Origin: Daucus carota subsp. sativus
Taxonomy: Eukaryota > Streptophyta > Magnoliopsida > Apiales > Apiaceae
Direction of reading: 5' to 3'
Length of the DNA: 64,000 nucleotides
NCBI RefSeq assembly: GCF_001625215.2
Contig: NC_030381.2
Location: forward strand, 37,384,689 to 37,448,688
Each line of letters opens with the position of its first letter. Position 1 is the stretch's first letter. The position numbers were made by a program, and so were the translations under genes. The notes beneath the pieces are model-generated. The model saw nothing but the letters and a program-made list of their open reading frames with translations, did no database searches and was not told where the DNA came from. Shown piece by piece: positions 12,195 to 23,913 of the stretch.

Positions 12195-13370
12195 AAGTTG
12201 GCGGCTCTATTTCTTGTGATCAGTTCGTGTAAAGAAATGATAATATTTTCAATAAATTCTGTTAAGAAAAGTAAGAAATTGCAAAATTATGTTTTCTTCT
12301 TTACTATTTTTTTCTATTTTATCTTAATGGTAATTCTGCTTATTCAAATGACCAAATATTTTGATTAATTATTCAAGTACACTTAAATAACTGACAATTC
12401 AAATATTTTAATAATTTACAAATATAACCTATTTGTCACTATTCATTTACTTTTTTATTTTGAACAGATTAATAAACCGCCCCATTATATAATTTCTCGA
12501 AAACATCATATTTTATCCGAAATGATTCATGTTGCATTGCATGTCACACCTTTGCAAGGCAAAAGGCACGTTATAAGAGAAAATTGAGCAACTTGGCACA
12601 AAAATCAAACTTACCAGTAGTAAACATAGATGCTGTAAACCTAAATTACCTAATCACGAAGTCTAGCTACTACCTATACACCAAGCTAATCCGCACAACA
12701 GCCTGCTACGTCAAAGATATATAAATATATACTAACATTTTTTTATTTCTTCTTGTGCATGTTTACCTACCAATTGTAACAATTACAGGAGCAGACGAGT
12801 AATACTCCATTAAAACACATAAACACAAGCTGGAGGCTGCAGCCATATAATTTATCAGCCAAAGTTGTAAAATATTTAAAGGCTTAGTAGTTAGTACTCG
12901 ATCCTAGTTAAATATTGTTGAAAAGGGGGCACTTCATGGAGAGGCACACAAGATAGTGACAGTACTACTGGAATAGAACACTTGACCAAGGGAATTTAGC
13001 AGCTGGACATATTAGATTTTTCAGTTTTTTTAATTATTTTATTTGTTTAAGTTCCGGAGGTCACAGCTTGTCGAGCAATACAGTGTATCTATCCATTAAA
13101 TAATCACAAGTATGTTTAATTTAGATTAATCTTTATAAGTCACTTTCTTTTGTCACCAACATGTAGACCTTTCCAATTGTGCATTTAGCCCCCCACCTAT
13201 TCTAATCTCATTTTTTATTCATTAATCATATGTATAATTACTAATTAATTAATACATTTTGATTCATAATTAGCCAAACCATGTGGAAGAAGTACACTTC
13301 TTGTTCTACACAAATTTGATATACCAAACACGGTCTTAGCGATGATAACCAATGCAATCCATGGTGTGCT
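12195..13370. other. Intergenic, no supported gene
   Basis: AT-rich DNA with no frame, RNA gene or complete element that I can recognise. Confidence 0.4.
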
Positions 13371-13435
13371 AATGCAGCAAAAAGAGGTATCCTGCAAGCC
13401 ACAGAACACCAACCTGGAGGCCATTAGCTAATCTG
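13371..13435 (-). other. Candidate terminal exon of an unidentified gene
   Basis: A strong acceptor (TGCTTATCTTACAG) precedes a GC-richer stretch with an open frame of about 20 codons (contains GLQVGVLWLAGYLFLLH) ending in TAG. A donor-like GTGAGTCC at about 14610-14617, following AAAGATGCTCTTGG, would join it in frame, but no start codon was found in that upstream piece. Hydrophobic content could suit a tail-anchored or GPI peptide. It may equally be a non-coding transcript or chance. Confidence 0.2.
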
Positions 13436-14194
13436 TAAGATAAGCATGGAAAAGATTAGTTTAAATATCATTAAACATGTGTACTTGTTGGCCACTTAAT
13501 CAAAAAAGAGGTATTGATCTTGGAGACAAGAAGGCATGTTAACCAATGCCATCTTATACCAATTAAAATTTTTCAATAATGTAAAGAGAATGATGAGCTA
13601 GCTAATAACATATTCACATTTAGCAGCCTTCTCCAGAGAATGTATTGTAATTTGTCTTGAGCAAATTAGTTAAATCAAACAACATTATTCATATAAAATA
13701 TTACATACATAAAGTTCCATGAAAACTCCTGGCACAACCACCTGATTACACATATATGTTTTCTGATGATCATTGATCAAGTGCACACCATGTTCTGAGA
13801 ATCCACTTATTCCGTACACTCATGCATGCACAGTGCTATAACTTTTGTCTGATCATCCATCTATTTAATAAGTTTATCCATGCATACAGCCGAACTATAT
13901 ATATTTATATCTATTCTCTATTAATACAGAAGTAAATCGATCCCAATAACGAAGAATTTCCGATCTGGATAGAGAAACAAGACTATAACAAACAAGGCTT
14001 TCAATTCTGTAGATTCATGAAACAAGAGAGAATATGAACTTGTCATTTTCTTACCTAACCTTTGTTTTGATCGATGCAAATTAGGCTACTCTACTCACTC
14101 AACCATGCATAGCTCTTATAGCAATTAACACTGCTCTTTTCACTCAATTAACCTAATTTTGTATATCAAAATGTTCAACAATATCTGTTTTAGT

Positions 14195-14340
14195 AGTAAA
14201 AGACTTTCTCTAATATATTAAAATTTTAGATGAACAGCTTACTTAACATGATATCAAAAGTCGATTTCTGAAAAGATCAATTCTGTTAAAATATATATAT
14301 TTCTGACACTTAAGATTTTAGATGAGCTAAAGCTTAATTC
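14195..14340 (+). repeat. Degenerate relative of the 3101 TRIM
   Basis: The segment TCTCTAATATATTAAAATTT followed by TAGATGAACAGCTTACTTAAC and ATGATATCAAAAGTC aligns with the 5' repeat and primer-binding site of the element at 3101-3400, including a decayed TGGTATCAGAGC. No second terminal repeat remains beyond a short TTAAGATTTTAGATGAG piece. Confidence 0.45.
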
Positions 14341-17102
14341 CTCCTTTTACAAGTTTCCAGAGCTGATTTCGGTATAGTCAATAAAATCTATCAGTACTTA
14401 TGCACCGGCCACCAGCTAGCAATTCTTTAGCTATACGTAAAACCCCACTTCACTGCAAGCTCCTTTCAGCTAGCTAGTATGAGCTAGAACGCGATAAAAT
14501 AGAGGTCTATTCTATAATTATTTTATTTAAACACAAATCACAAATGCATGCATATAAAAATAGTAGTAGCAATACTTAAGTAGCTGATGACTAGTGTAAT
14601 TTGGACTCACCCAAGAGCATCTTTCTTGTTTTTGGGAAGCACTTTATATTATTTCCGTCTTACAAAAGTTTCAAGTCACTTCTTGATTAAGTGTTTGCCG
14701 CGACTCACTTTAATCCGCATATTCGCTTGTTATAATTATCGTTTAATTATGCAATTAAGCGGCGGATTGATGTAACTTCACTTGCTTTCATTTGAACGAA
14801 GCACTAGTAACTGTATTGCCTTTTTAATTAACACGTAATTTGTCATGTTTAGTTGGCTTCTCAAGGCCGCAAGAAATTAATCAGACAGAAACAAAGAACG
14901 TAATAACGTGTTCTAGAAACGAGTCGAATAAAACAAGACAGTTTGAGCTTGTGTTCGCAGTTTTGTTGAATTGTTAATATGTGATAATTTAGAAAAATAT
15001 ATTTATTACGGAAGTGGGTAACGTCATGTTTGGTTCAACGGAATATTGATGAAGAGTGTTGGAGAGTGATGCGGATTTATGTTGAGTGCAGACTGGTCAA
15101 GCCGACATGGAGAATGCACGTGGGACCGTCGCACGTGTGAGGATATTTGCTTCCGTTAATTATTTATATCTAGGATTAATTAAACGGTGATTTGCAGCTG
15201 TTTAAATATTTGAATGCAAGAAGCTGGATTTGTTCGTAGTTCCAGAAGAAGAGATTCGGGCAGGGTCTATAATCCTTCACTGCATTTCTTCTTATAAAAA
15301 TGTCTCAGAAAATGATCCCAACTCACTATTTTACAATCAAAAATGATAGGTCGGTGTTATTTCTTATACTTTTAAACGTCATTTTACAATCCAAAATGAT
15401 AGATCATGCGATGTTATTTTCTTACACTTTTAAACGCCAGACCGTCTAACCTTTTATAACCCTAAATGCTATTTCAAGTGGCATTTCAATCTTAAAACGT
15501 CAGATCATCTTCGGAGTAACATTTTATAGTGATTTCAAATGTAAACATAACACAATATAATGTTTTTCTCCAAAAATCAAAACACTAGGTTATCGTTAAT
15601 AAGCGTTATCCCGAAACATTTTTCCTAACTCTAATATTTTGTGCATTACTTATGAAAATTGTGACGCATGGGCCTTTTCTAGCGCACTAAGCAAATATTC
15701 CCGAAAAGTATTAAAATATTTTCAGAATTTGAAGAATTTTTCTATAATATGATAATTCAAAATTATGAAAAAATATCAAAAACAAAAGACACGAATACAC
15801 GTCTGGTGCTTAACTAAACCCGTCCTAGTCTATAGTTAAGCATCGTCTCGGGTACTAGAATGAACAAGTTTCGAACTATATGTTAAATCAAGAGTTCTGT
15901 AGGGACAGAATCACCGATTATATTTGTAACGTAATAGTTAGAAGTTTGACGTAAACTTCGTTTTCAAGAATCAGCGGAGAAGAACTCTACCTACAAAAGT
16001 AATAGTCAAGTGTTTAGAAGTGGAAAAAGGAGAGTTACTGATTGATTAAGTAATGGACATATATAAAATGAGGATGTAGTTTGAACAGGAGGCCAGTCTT
16101 CAAAGTCCAAACCTTGATATAGGGATGACTGATTATAAATATAGTACATATGGAATTGCTTTGTTGAGGACAAAATGAGGCTGTCAAATCAAGATCAAGG
16201 CTCCATTGATTAGGATTTGTAATGACAGAAGCCACGCTTATATGTTTGGGAGAAGCCATGGGATAAAGCTCCCTCCTGGTTGTGTTCCAGAGTCGACGCT
16301 GCATCAATCGAAGAACAATGAGGCATGCGTCATGAGATCATATATTTTGCATTAAAGTTCAGTCAAACTCGTGATGCATACAGTAAATATATACTATCTA
16401 AATTTTGGTGTATTACTACATATAATCACATCAATAACTTTTAATAAAAGCCATTCTTAAAGCAAAAAAAAGCCATTACATACATAAACAAATGATTTAA
16501 TGGGAACCGATGTATAATTACGTTAATCTACACACTGAATAATATATTTTCTGATCTCTTAACTTGGAAGTTCCATAATTCATATACACTCAAAATCGCA
16601 ACCTGACTGGAGATAACAAATAAATCGTAAAGAGATATCAAATTTTTAATTCCCACAAGAAAATTTATTGAGGATCACCACACATACAAACAGAGGGAGG
16701 ACAAAGAATCCACTTCAACATCCTATACAGAGTCAGCTCGCATATGCAAACACTGAACACGAATGCAGGCTCAACCACCGGTTAGAGAACAGCAAAAACC
16801 TAATTTTACCCGATTCCTGCAAGCAGGACTAGAGCAATAACGGACATTTTAATAAAAATGATTGATGCCAATAGCTTAGAAAGTAATAAAAGAACAAAAT
16901 TCAGAACAATACCAATAGCTTTGATACTAATGACAGACTAAAAATTCAGAATAACAAAGAAAAAAATGCTTACTCCTTTAATCTCAATATAAAGAAGACA
17001 ATCTTAATATAGCGAAAATTAAAACTGGAAGGACGGCATATTTTTTAATTATTAAGCCAAGAATCTTAATTCATATTATATAGAAACATGCATGTACCTT
17101 CA
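14341..17102. other. Intergenic, no supported gene
   Basis: AT-rich DNA. A tandem duplication of about 58 bases (ATTTTACAATC, AAAATGATAG, TTTTAAACG) lies at about 15327-15436. A 90-codon minus-strand frame at 16035-16307 does not resemble any family I know and has no supporting context. Confidence 0.4.
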
Positions 17103-18839
17103 TCATCTAGACCCGGGCAATCCTTTAAGTACATCTCGTAAAGCATAATAATGGTTATCGCACTTGTGGTCTGATAGTATGTTGCTTGACAGCAGAATTT
17201 TCTGAAAATGTTCACCTGGATGTCTTTTCCAGAGTGTGAAGTAATCCGCTGCTTTTCCATGGATTGTACTAGTGTCTGTATCAACATGCCTTTTTAGGCA
17301 GTAGACAGTACCTGGTACAAACAACTCATCAGGTACTTTACTAACATCTTCCTTCTTCTTCAGAACTGGAACTGTTTCTGAGGATACTGCAGTTGCCGGG
17401 ACACTGGGAAGTCCAAGTGAATCCTTTCTAGCAGGAATCTCTGCTTCCAATACAAACAGAGAGTGATATATAACTCGGCAGTTGCATATAAACCTACTGT
17501 AAGAACTAAGAAGCCCAAACAATTAACAGCAACATAATGTTTGATTTGTCATTGTTGCAAGTATATAACAAGATCCATACCATGCTTTGATGAATCTATC
17601 GATACTGGTAAGTATAAATGTGGGTCGACTTAATAAACATGTTATTTGGTGATTTTACTAAGGGTCACACCAACTAGTAAGATACTCCATAGTATAATGA
17701 CACCTAAAGAGGAATGTTATTATATTCTTTAGTCTACCCTGCAATTACTAGTCCATAAATTAAAGGAAACTGTTGAAAACAGATCTAGTACATCTAGAAG
17801 TTAAAAGCGCTTGGCAATATTGGTAGTATGTGAAGCTGTGGAAGAAAACTGGTACACATATGCCTTAATAAGCTACTGCAACAAATTTTACCTTTGGTAC
17901 TATAAGTAATTATAAAGGTTAATACAAGAAACTTATTCAAACATCACTTGGTAATACAAAGACGTATAACATGTAAAGAGATCAGCCATCAACAAAAGAA
18001 CACTAGGAACCAAGCGAACTAGTGAAGAGGCAGGTCTTACCCAGAAACTTTGAATTACTCAACTTAGCGTAATCTGCTAGTTTCCGAGCAACGTCTTGAA
18101 CAGAAGTAACGACCTGCTTTGCGTTTGTAACCAAATCAGTAACGCTTCGCCAGTCTTCCTTTTCAAGAACACCCATCCTGTTCAAAACAACAAACAATGT
18201 GATTCCGACGCAGTGGAAACCTAGGTTGACGAGATTCCCAGGATTCAGTTCAGGAGAAGAGCTCAGTCGAATGGGAAAAAGTTCCCTCGCACAAGTACAG
18301 TAGTTAAAAGTTCTTAAGCATGTTAAAGCAATCTATATTACATCAACATAATGCCAGGAAAAAGGATATTTTAAAGAATACGAAAAGGCAGGATGTTAAA
18401 TACATTCTATGTTTCTAATGTAAAGGCTTGTCTTGTTTAAGTTGTGCTAACTAAGGTTGGAACTACCAAAAAAAAAACTAAGGTTGGAACTAGGAGCAAA
18501 GATACTAACACAATGAGAGAGGTCTAGATTAGTGAGATGGCATCCCCTAGCGGCCGTGACACTGTAAAGATGCTTGAACCATGTATACATAGGACCTTGT
18601 TCTCTGACTTCAGCCATGACGACTAACAAGATTTCGACCAATTACTACCGCAAAATATACACCATCCACTACAGAAAAAAGCTGAAAATTTATAATCATA
18701 TGCGGTAAAGATTATAGGCTAAATGTTTACACCCCTAAGAATATAAAAACATGACATCATTTAAGGATGTTGCATCATCATATACAACCACAAAAATGGA
18801 AGTTCTTTTCTCGAACAAGATTTAGCACAACCGAGACGC

Positions 18840-18875
<36 letters not shown>

Positions 18876-21111
18876 GCTACTCTTCTTACCAATCTGTCTG
18901 AAGAATTTCATTCCTCAGCCTTGTGAGAGAAGCTACACTTAGTCTTGGAATGATGTCATCCTGCATATAAGAGTTAAGTATAAATTATTGCATAGTCTTA
19001 ACTCTTACGTAATAACTTGCTCATAACGGAAGATAGGAAAAGAAGGATAAAATTTGTGTAAAACAGAAACTTAGCTTTGTATGTAATACAGAATAATCCA
19101 AATTTATCATTTATTGTTTTTAATCCAAGGATTACTCGATGATATACCAACCTGCATTACAACATTTCTGACATAATCAGAACATCCATCTGCAATCTCT
19201 CTGGAGACGCAAGGTGGAGTGCCATATCCAACAGCTGATATACTGTCAGGGCTGAACCCCAGCTGCTTGCTTGATTTTCGACGCATCATTATTGCTAGTA
19301 AAGAAGCTGTAGCACCTCCAAGTGAATGACCAACTAACCTTAACCTAAATCCCTGTTAATGTATTAGTCTGATACTCAGATAAACAAATACATGTAGAAA
19401 TGAAGAGCAGTAAATTGGAAATAACATCAATATTAACAATTTTACCACCTGATGTTGTTCAAGGCACTTCTTAACGGTTCCCAGCTCGTGACTAAGAAAC
19501 CAACCAGCTGCTTCAGCTGAGCCAAAATGGGTTGAAAACCCTTCCGATAAAACTTCTTCATGGCTTGAGGAAACTACGTCAGTAATTAAATCTTGGACCG
19601 TGTGAGTTCCACGAATTCCAAGGATCACAAGTTTCTTACGCATGTCAACACCAATATAATATCCTGGCCTCAAAACACTCGAGTTTTTAACAAATTTCAG
19701 TACATTGCTTTCACGAAGCATGGTGTTTTTTGCAATGCTTGCTACACTATCCTTGTAAGCCCCTTTTGCAAGTTCAGTGTGATATATAAGATCCTCAACC
19801 TAGAAAAGCATAATCATTCTATTTAAGTACTGTAAAAAAATGACTTAAAAAGATCTTTTACAGACTTGAAAGAAAGATGAATATATAGGTGAATGGGAGC
19901 TATAATTTTGAAAATTCAGGTGACAGGAGCTACAAATTTTGTTTGAAGAATGTTGGTAATTACAGTTGAATCACATGTAATCTGCACCCCCTTGACATCC
20001 TGAAATGGCTCTGTAGATGCTTGGCGGAGGTATAAAAGATATAAACCTAGTGTAAGATCACTAAAACACCAATCCTGCACTCCAATTTTACTTCGTTGAA
20101 TGCTTGAGATGATCTCTGAAACAGTTCTACTGCTTGGTGGGGGTTTGTTTTCAAACACATTTCCTGCAGAGCGTAATCCATAAGCCTACATAATCTCTCT
20201 TGAACTAGAAAACAAAATAACAATAGCTACAAGATCTAAAAAGGCATATTGCAACATATAGCTAACATTTCATCATCAAAGCCACCATTCGAAACGTGCA
20301 ATAAAAAATAAACATGAACAGACCTGCTGGAAGAGCCCGCTTCAACATTTGCAAAGCTGGTTCTAGTGTCTTACTAAACCAATCAAGTTCCACGTTCCAC
20401 TCAGAGCCTGTTTTCTTTTCCACTTTAGCTACATCTCTTCCGTCATCAGAACCAGAAGCCTTCATCTTCTCAATGCTGGAGCCTTGTGACTGATATCGAG
20501 CAATAACATTATATACACTCCTCCTAGACAACTCATTATTACCTAACCTAAAATCTGCGCATACAAAACATAACATTAACTTCATAAACCATACAATCTA
20601 TAAATCCGACGAGCCAATCTAGTCTACAAACCAGCTAGCAATCACTCCTATGGTCCGCAGTTGAACATAATCAGCATTCACGAATATACAAATCACACGT
20701 CTAAGTAATCAAAGCCATCATTCGTAATTTAAAGGTTTAATGAGTTTGTTATTAAACCAACACCAATGTATATCAAATGACAACAGCAGTTTTAGCGGGA
20801 AAACACTGTGCCAACAAAAAAATTATCGGTACTTTCTACACATACAGTATTGTTCTCCAAATTCGAGAAGTGCTCAAAAATTGTTCTCGCTTAAAACCTA
20901 ACCGTTAACACTGTTCAAATAACAAATTCTCAAGTAGTTAAAATATTATAGACATACAAACAAAGACAATGAAAGAGTCCAACAATTACATTAATTGCAC
21001 ACAATAATACAAACAGAGAGAGTAGATTACACTAGAAAATTAACAAATTAAAGTAAAAAAATAGGAAGAGTGAGTTAAATTAGTACCAATAGTGGATAAG
21101 AAACGCTTCAT
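17103..21111 (-). CDS. Class-3 lipase, diacylglycerol-lipase-like
   Basis: This is a serine acyl-hydrolase of 518 residues in eight exons: 21087-21111, 20324-20554, 19964-20163, 19449-19799, 19152-19352, 18890-18960, 18041-18177 and 17103-17443. All junctions are GT-AG and in frame. The nucleophile elbow VGHSLGG is at residues 276-282 (Ser279). YGTPPC follows it, and QDDIIPRLSVASL (residues 336-348) provides the acidic region. The likely catalytic His is in LSDHKCDNHYYAL near the C-terminus. This layout matches plant sn-1-specific diacylglycerol-lipase-like class 3 enzymes. Substrate is inferred and probably an acylglycerol. The start is the only ATG before a stop upstream. The last exon has tandem acceptors (AAGCAG at 17441-17446), so a one-residue-shorter form is possible. 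Confidence 0.9.
18844..18872. repeat. (TG)n microsatellite in lipase intron
   Basis: About 14 TG units lie in the lipase intron, starting about 18 bases beyond the 5' splice site of exon 6 (read as CA repeats on the transcript). It is likely length-polymorphic. Confidence 0.9.
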
Positions 21112-21457
21112 AGTAGATGGAGAAAGAGGAGTTGTACTAGCGGTGGCGGCAAAAAGAGTGCCGACGGTGCTCGCCGGACTTAAGGTATCGCCGACAAGAG
21201 GAGGCGAGGAAAAAGAATATTTGCGATTTATCGAAAAGAACAAAATAATTTTGTAAATTTTATTCCTTGCTTCGGGTTAAGAGTCTTTGAGTTAGGCCAC
21301 AGAGTTTGACAGATTTGTAAAAGGAAACATAACCGGAAATTGAGATTTTGTTTTTTTTTTTTTTTTAAGTTTAGGCCTGCTCCCGAGTTATAATTAGAGA
21401 GGAAAGTAAGTGAATAATTAGGGAGGAAAGCAAGTTAAAATGAAGTAAAGTTATGTA

Positions 21458-21737
21458 CTCCCTCCGTCCCTCCCATTTCTTATCGAATGGGTTGGGCACA
21501 GAGGTTGAGAAATATGTATAAAGTAGTGGAAAAGAGAAAGAAAAGTGTGTAAAGTGGTGGGACTCATTGATTTTTAATGTATAAAAAGAATATAGTGGAC
21601 TAAAAGTAATGTGAAAAGAAAAGAAAAGTGGAGAAGTGGCGGGACCCATTGACTATTTTTGGTAAGTTTTGAAATGTAGAGAATTGGATGAGACACCTAA
21701 AAAGGAAAGTGTAAAGAAATGAGAGGGACGGAGGGAG
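21458..21737. mobile_element. Stowaway-type MITE, well preserved
   Basis: It starts CTCCCTCCGTCCCTCCCATT and ends GAGAGGGACGGAGGGAG, with TA at 21456-21457 and 21738-21739. It lies about 350 bases upstream of the lipase start codon, in the likely promoter region between the lipase and the divergent RPC8 gene. Confidence 0.88.
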
Positions 21738-21987
21738 TAATTTTTACTCCTGTTTGTGCTTTCCAGTTTTTTAAAAGAAAGAAAGCAAGTGAAAGTAAAT
21801 GCAAATATATCATACTTTCACTCCAAAACTTGCTTTCTCTCTTAATAAACTCGAGAACATGACTTATTAAGAAATCTATGTATATTAGAGAAAGTTTAAG
21901 ATCCTAAACTAGAATTTAAGATATCAAGTGTTATGATATTTTTTGTTTCAAAAACAAAAGGTGTTATAATGTTTTAGTGTTGTTTTA

Positions 21988-22361
21988 GAGCAAGTATGAT
22001 AGTATTTTAATTGATGTCCTAAATCAGAATCTAAGGCATTCGAAACAAATAAGTGTTCAATAATGTTTTAGTGGTGCTTTAAAATACTAGGCAGATTCTG
22101 GATTCTCACAAAGAATGTCTTTTTCCCTAAACTAATTTTATCAATAAAAATTTATTTTCCTTCCATTTCAACACATCTATCTCCTCTCATCTTTTCATTT
22201 CCCTCCAATAATAATTCAAATATATTACTATTTTAATAATAAGCACAATAATAAAGTAAGTTGTTGGAGTTGATATAGTATGATTATGTCCAAAATCACT
22301 AATACTCTATTTTTTTAATTATATTTACAAGGCACTTATTAGTACATTGTTGGACTTGCTC
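21988..22361. mobile_element. Tourist-like MITE
   Basis: The ends GAGCAAGTATGATAG and (inverted) GAGCAAGTCCAACAA are flanked by TTA on both sides (21985-21987 and 22362-22364), the target site of PIF/Harbinger-derived MITEs. The interior is AT-rich and non-coding. Confidence 0.65.
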
Positions 22362-22698
22362 TTAATACTCCACCAAGTGCCTCATTTTTAAGATATCATA
22401 AGACATGTCCTATTATAATTCTTTTAATATAAAAAAAATTCCCTCTCTTTTTACACATCTATTCTCTCTCATTTTTTCCATGTACTCCAATAATAATTCA
22501 AATATAATATTATATTAATTATACGATATAATTATAAGACAAATTGTTGGAGTTAAATGTTGATATACATGTTATCCATCCAATTAAAATAACATTGTTT
22601 AAAGAAATGGATATAAAATTTAAGATAGGCCACAATATTCATATTTATTTTAGTCGGTGAAAATCGCAACTAGTAAATTAAAAGCTCGGACATCAGGG

Positions 22699-23319
22699 TA
22701 GGGATGAGCATTCACACCGCCCCGCTCGACCCCAATCCAATCCCCGCCCCGTTCGGGTCAGGGATTTGGGGAATTTTTCGGGGGCGGAGATCGGGAAAGT
22801 TATATAAAAAATTCGAGGACTGGGATGGGTTCGGGGATTCATGTCCCCCGCCCTTGATTGCGCATATATAAAATAATAATATATTTATATGTATTATATT
22901 AAATAAATTATTAAAAAGAGATATCTTCTGTAATTTTCTTAATTTTAAAATTTAATCTTTGTGTTTATTGATCGATTATAATTATATTGTAATATAATAT
23001 ATTTTATAATATTAGAATTGTCATTTATTTATATTATAAATCAATTTTAATATGATTTGATGTTGAAAATATGAGATACTAACATTTTATTAGTATAGCT
23101 GGAGTTAGTAATTTGTTTTTTTTATAAAAAAGTATAATATATATTATAAAGTATTATTTTTTTATTAAAAAATAAAATTACCTGAATCCTCGCGGGGATC
23201 CCTGTTTCCCGTTCGGGGAGGAAAATAATCCCCGTTCGAAATTCGGGGCGGGGTCGGGGATGGGAGTTGAATTCGAGGATAGCACATCCCGACCCCGAAG
23301 TGCTCCGTACTCATCCCTG
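22699..23319. mobile_element. Non-autonomous element with GC-rich inverted ends
   Basis: The left end (TAGGGATGAGCATTCACACC, then runs of CCCCGCCCCG and CGGGTC) and the right end read inverted (CAGGGATGAGTACGGAG, then GGGGTCGGGA and CCCCGCCCCG) match imperfectly over about 150 bases. The centre (22860-23180) is very AT-rich. The end style resembles hAT-type elements. No 8-base target duplication could be confirmed. Confidence 0.5.
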
Positions 23320-23389
23320 ATTTGGAATTTTTGATTTGGTACGTTGTACACAGGGGTTTGGAAATTTTGATTTGATACGCTCTATGCAG

Positions 23390-23745
23390 GGCTAGAAATG
23401 AGTTAAACCGTTCTGAGCTACTCGAACCAATTCGTAATATATTTGAGTTTATAATCAAGTCGAACTCAAGTTATTTGAATATTTTACGAAGTCAAACTTG
23501 AGTTTCAAATTACTCGATTCGTAAGGTTCACAAGTTTTATCGAAGCTCTATTATATTTAATTTTTATTATAATTTTTTTTATAAAAATATTTAATTTTTT
23601 ATTTATATTTTATGCATTTAAATCGAATCGAACTCGAACTTTATCGATATTTGATGACTTGATTCGAATTCGAACCTTTGAGCCAAATCCTATCAAGCAG
23701 TCTAGGAGCCTGATAGGGCTCGACCCGACCGCGCTCGATACACCC
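23390..23745. repeat. Eroded hAT-like repeat
   Basis: It opens CAGGGCTAGAAATGAG and carries many TCGAACTC / CGAATCGAACTCGAAC units, closing near AGGAGCCTGATAGGGCTC. This is a familiar pattern of degenerate plant hAT non-autonomous elements, assigned by style only. Confidence 0.3.
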
Positions 23746-23913
23746 CGCCCTGTACATGACAAGCGCTGCATAAATATTCCACATTCGACGCCGGCGTGTC
23801 GATATACTTTCTGTCGAGTTCCGAAATCTCCTGTAAGTTGAGAACTTTCCGGTATAAACGATAAACACATCGGAGTAATACAATATCACAATACTACATA
23901 GTATCTGCACAGA

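Noticed and set aside
16035-16307. A 90-codon minus-strand frame
   Set aside because: No recognisable domain, no splice partner, and composition like the surrounding intergenic DNA.
18447-18641. A 64-codon frame between lipase exons 6 and 7
   Set aside because: The flanking exons join in phase and read through a continuous family sequence (QTDWMGVLEKEDW), so this is intron.
21112-21243. A longer N-terminus for the class-3 lipase
   Set aside because: The open frame continues upstream but contains no ATG before a stop at about 21277-21279; the first ATG is 21111.
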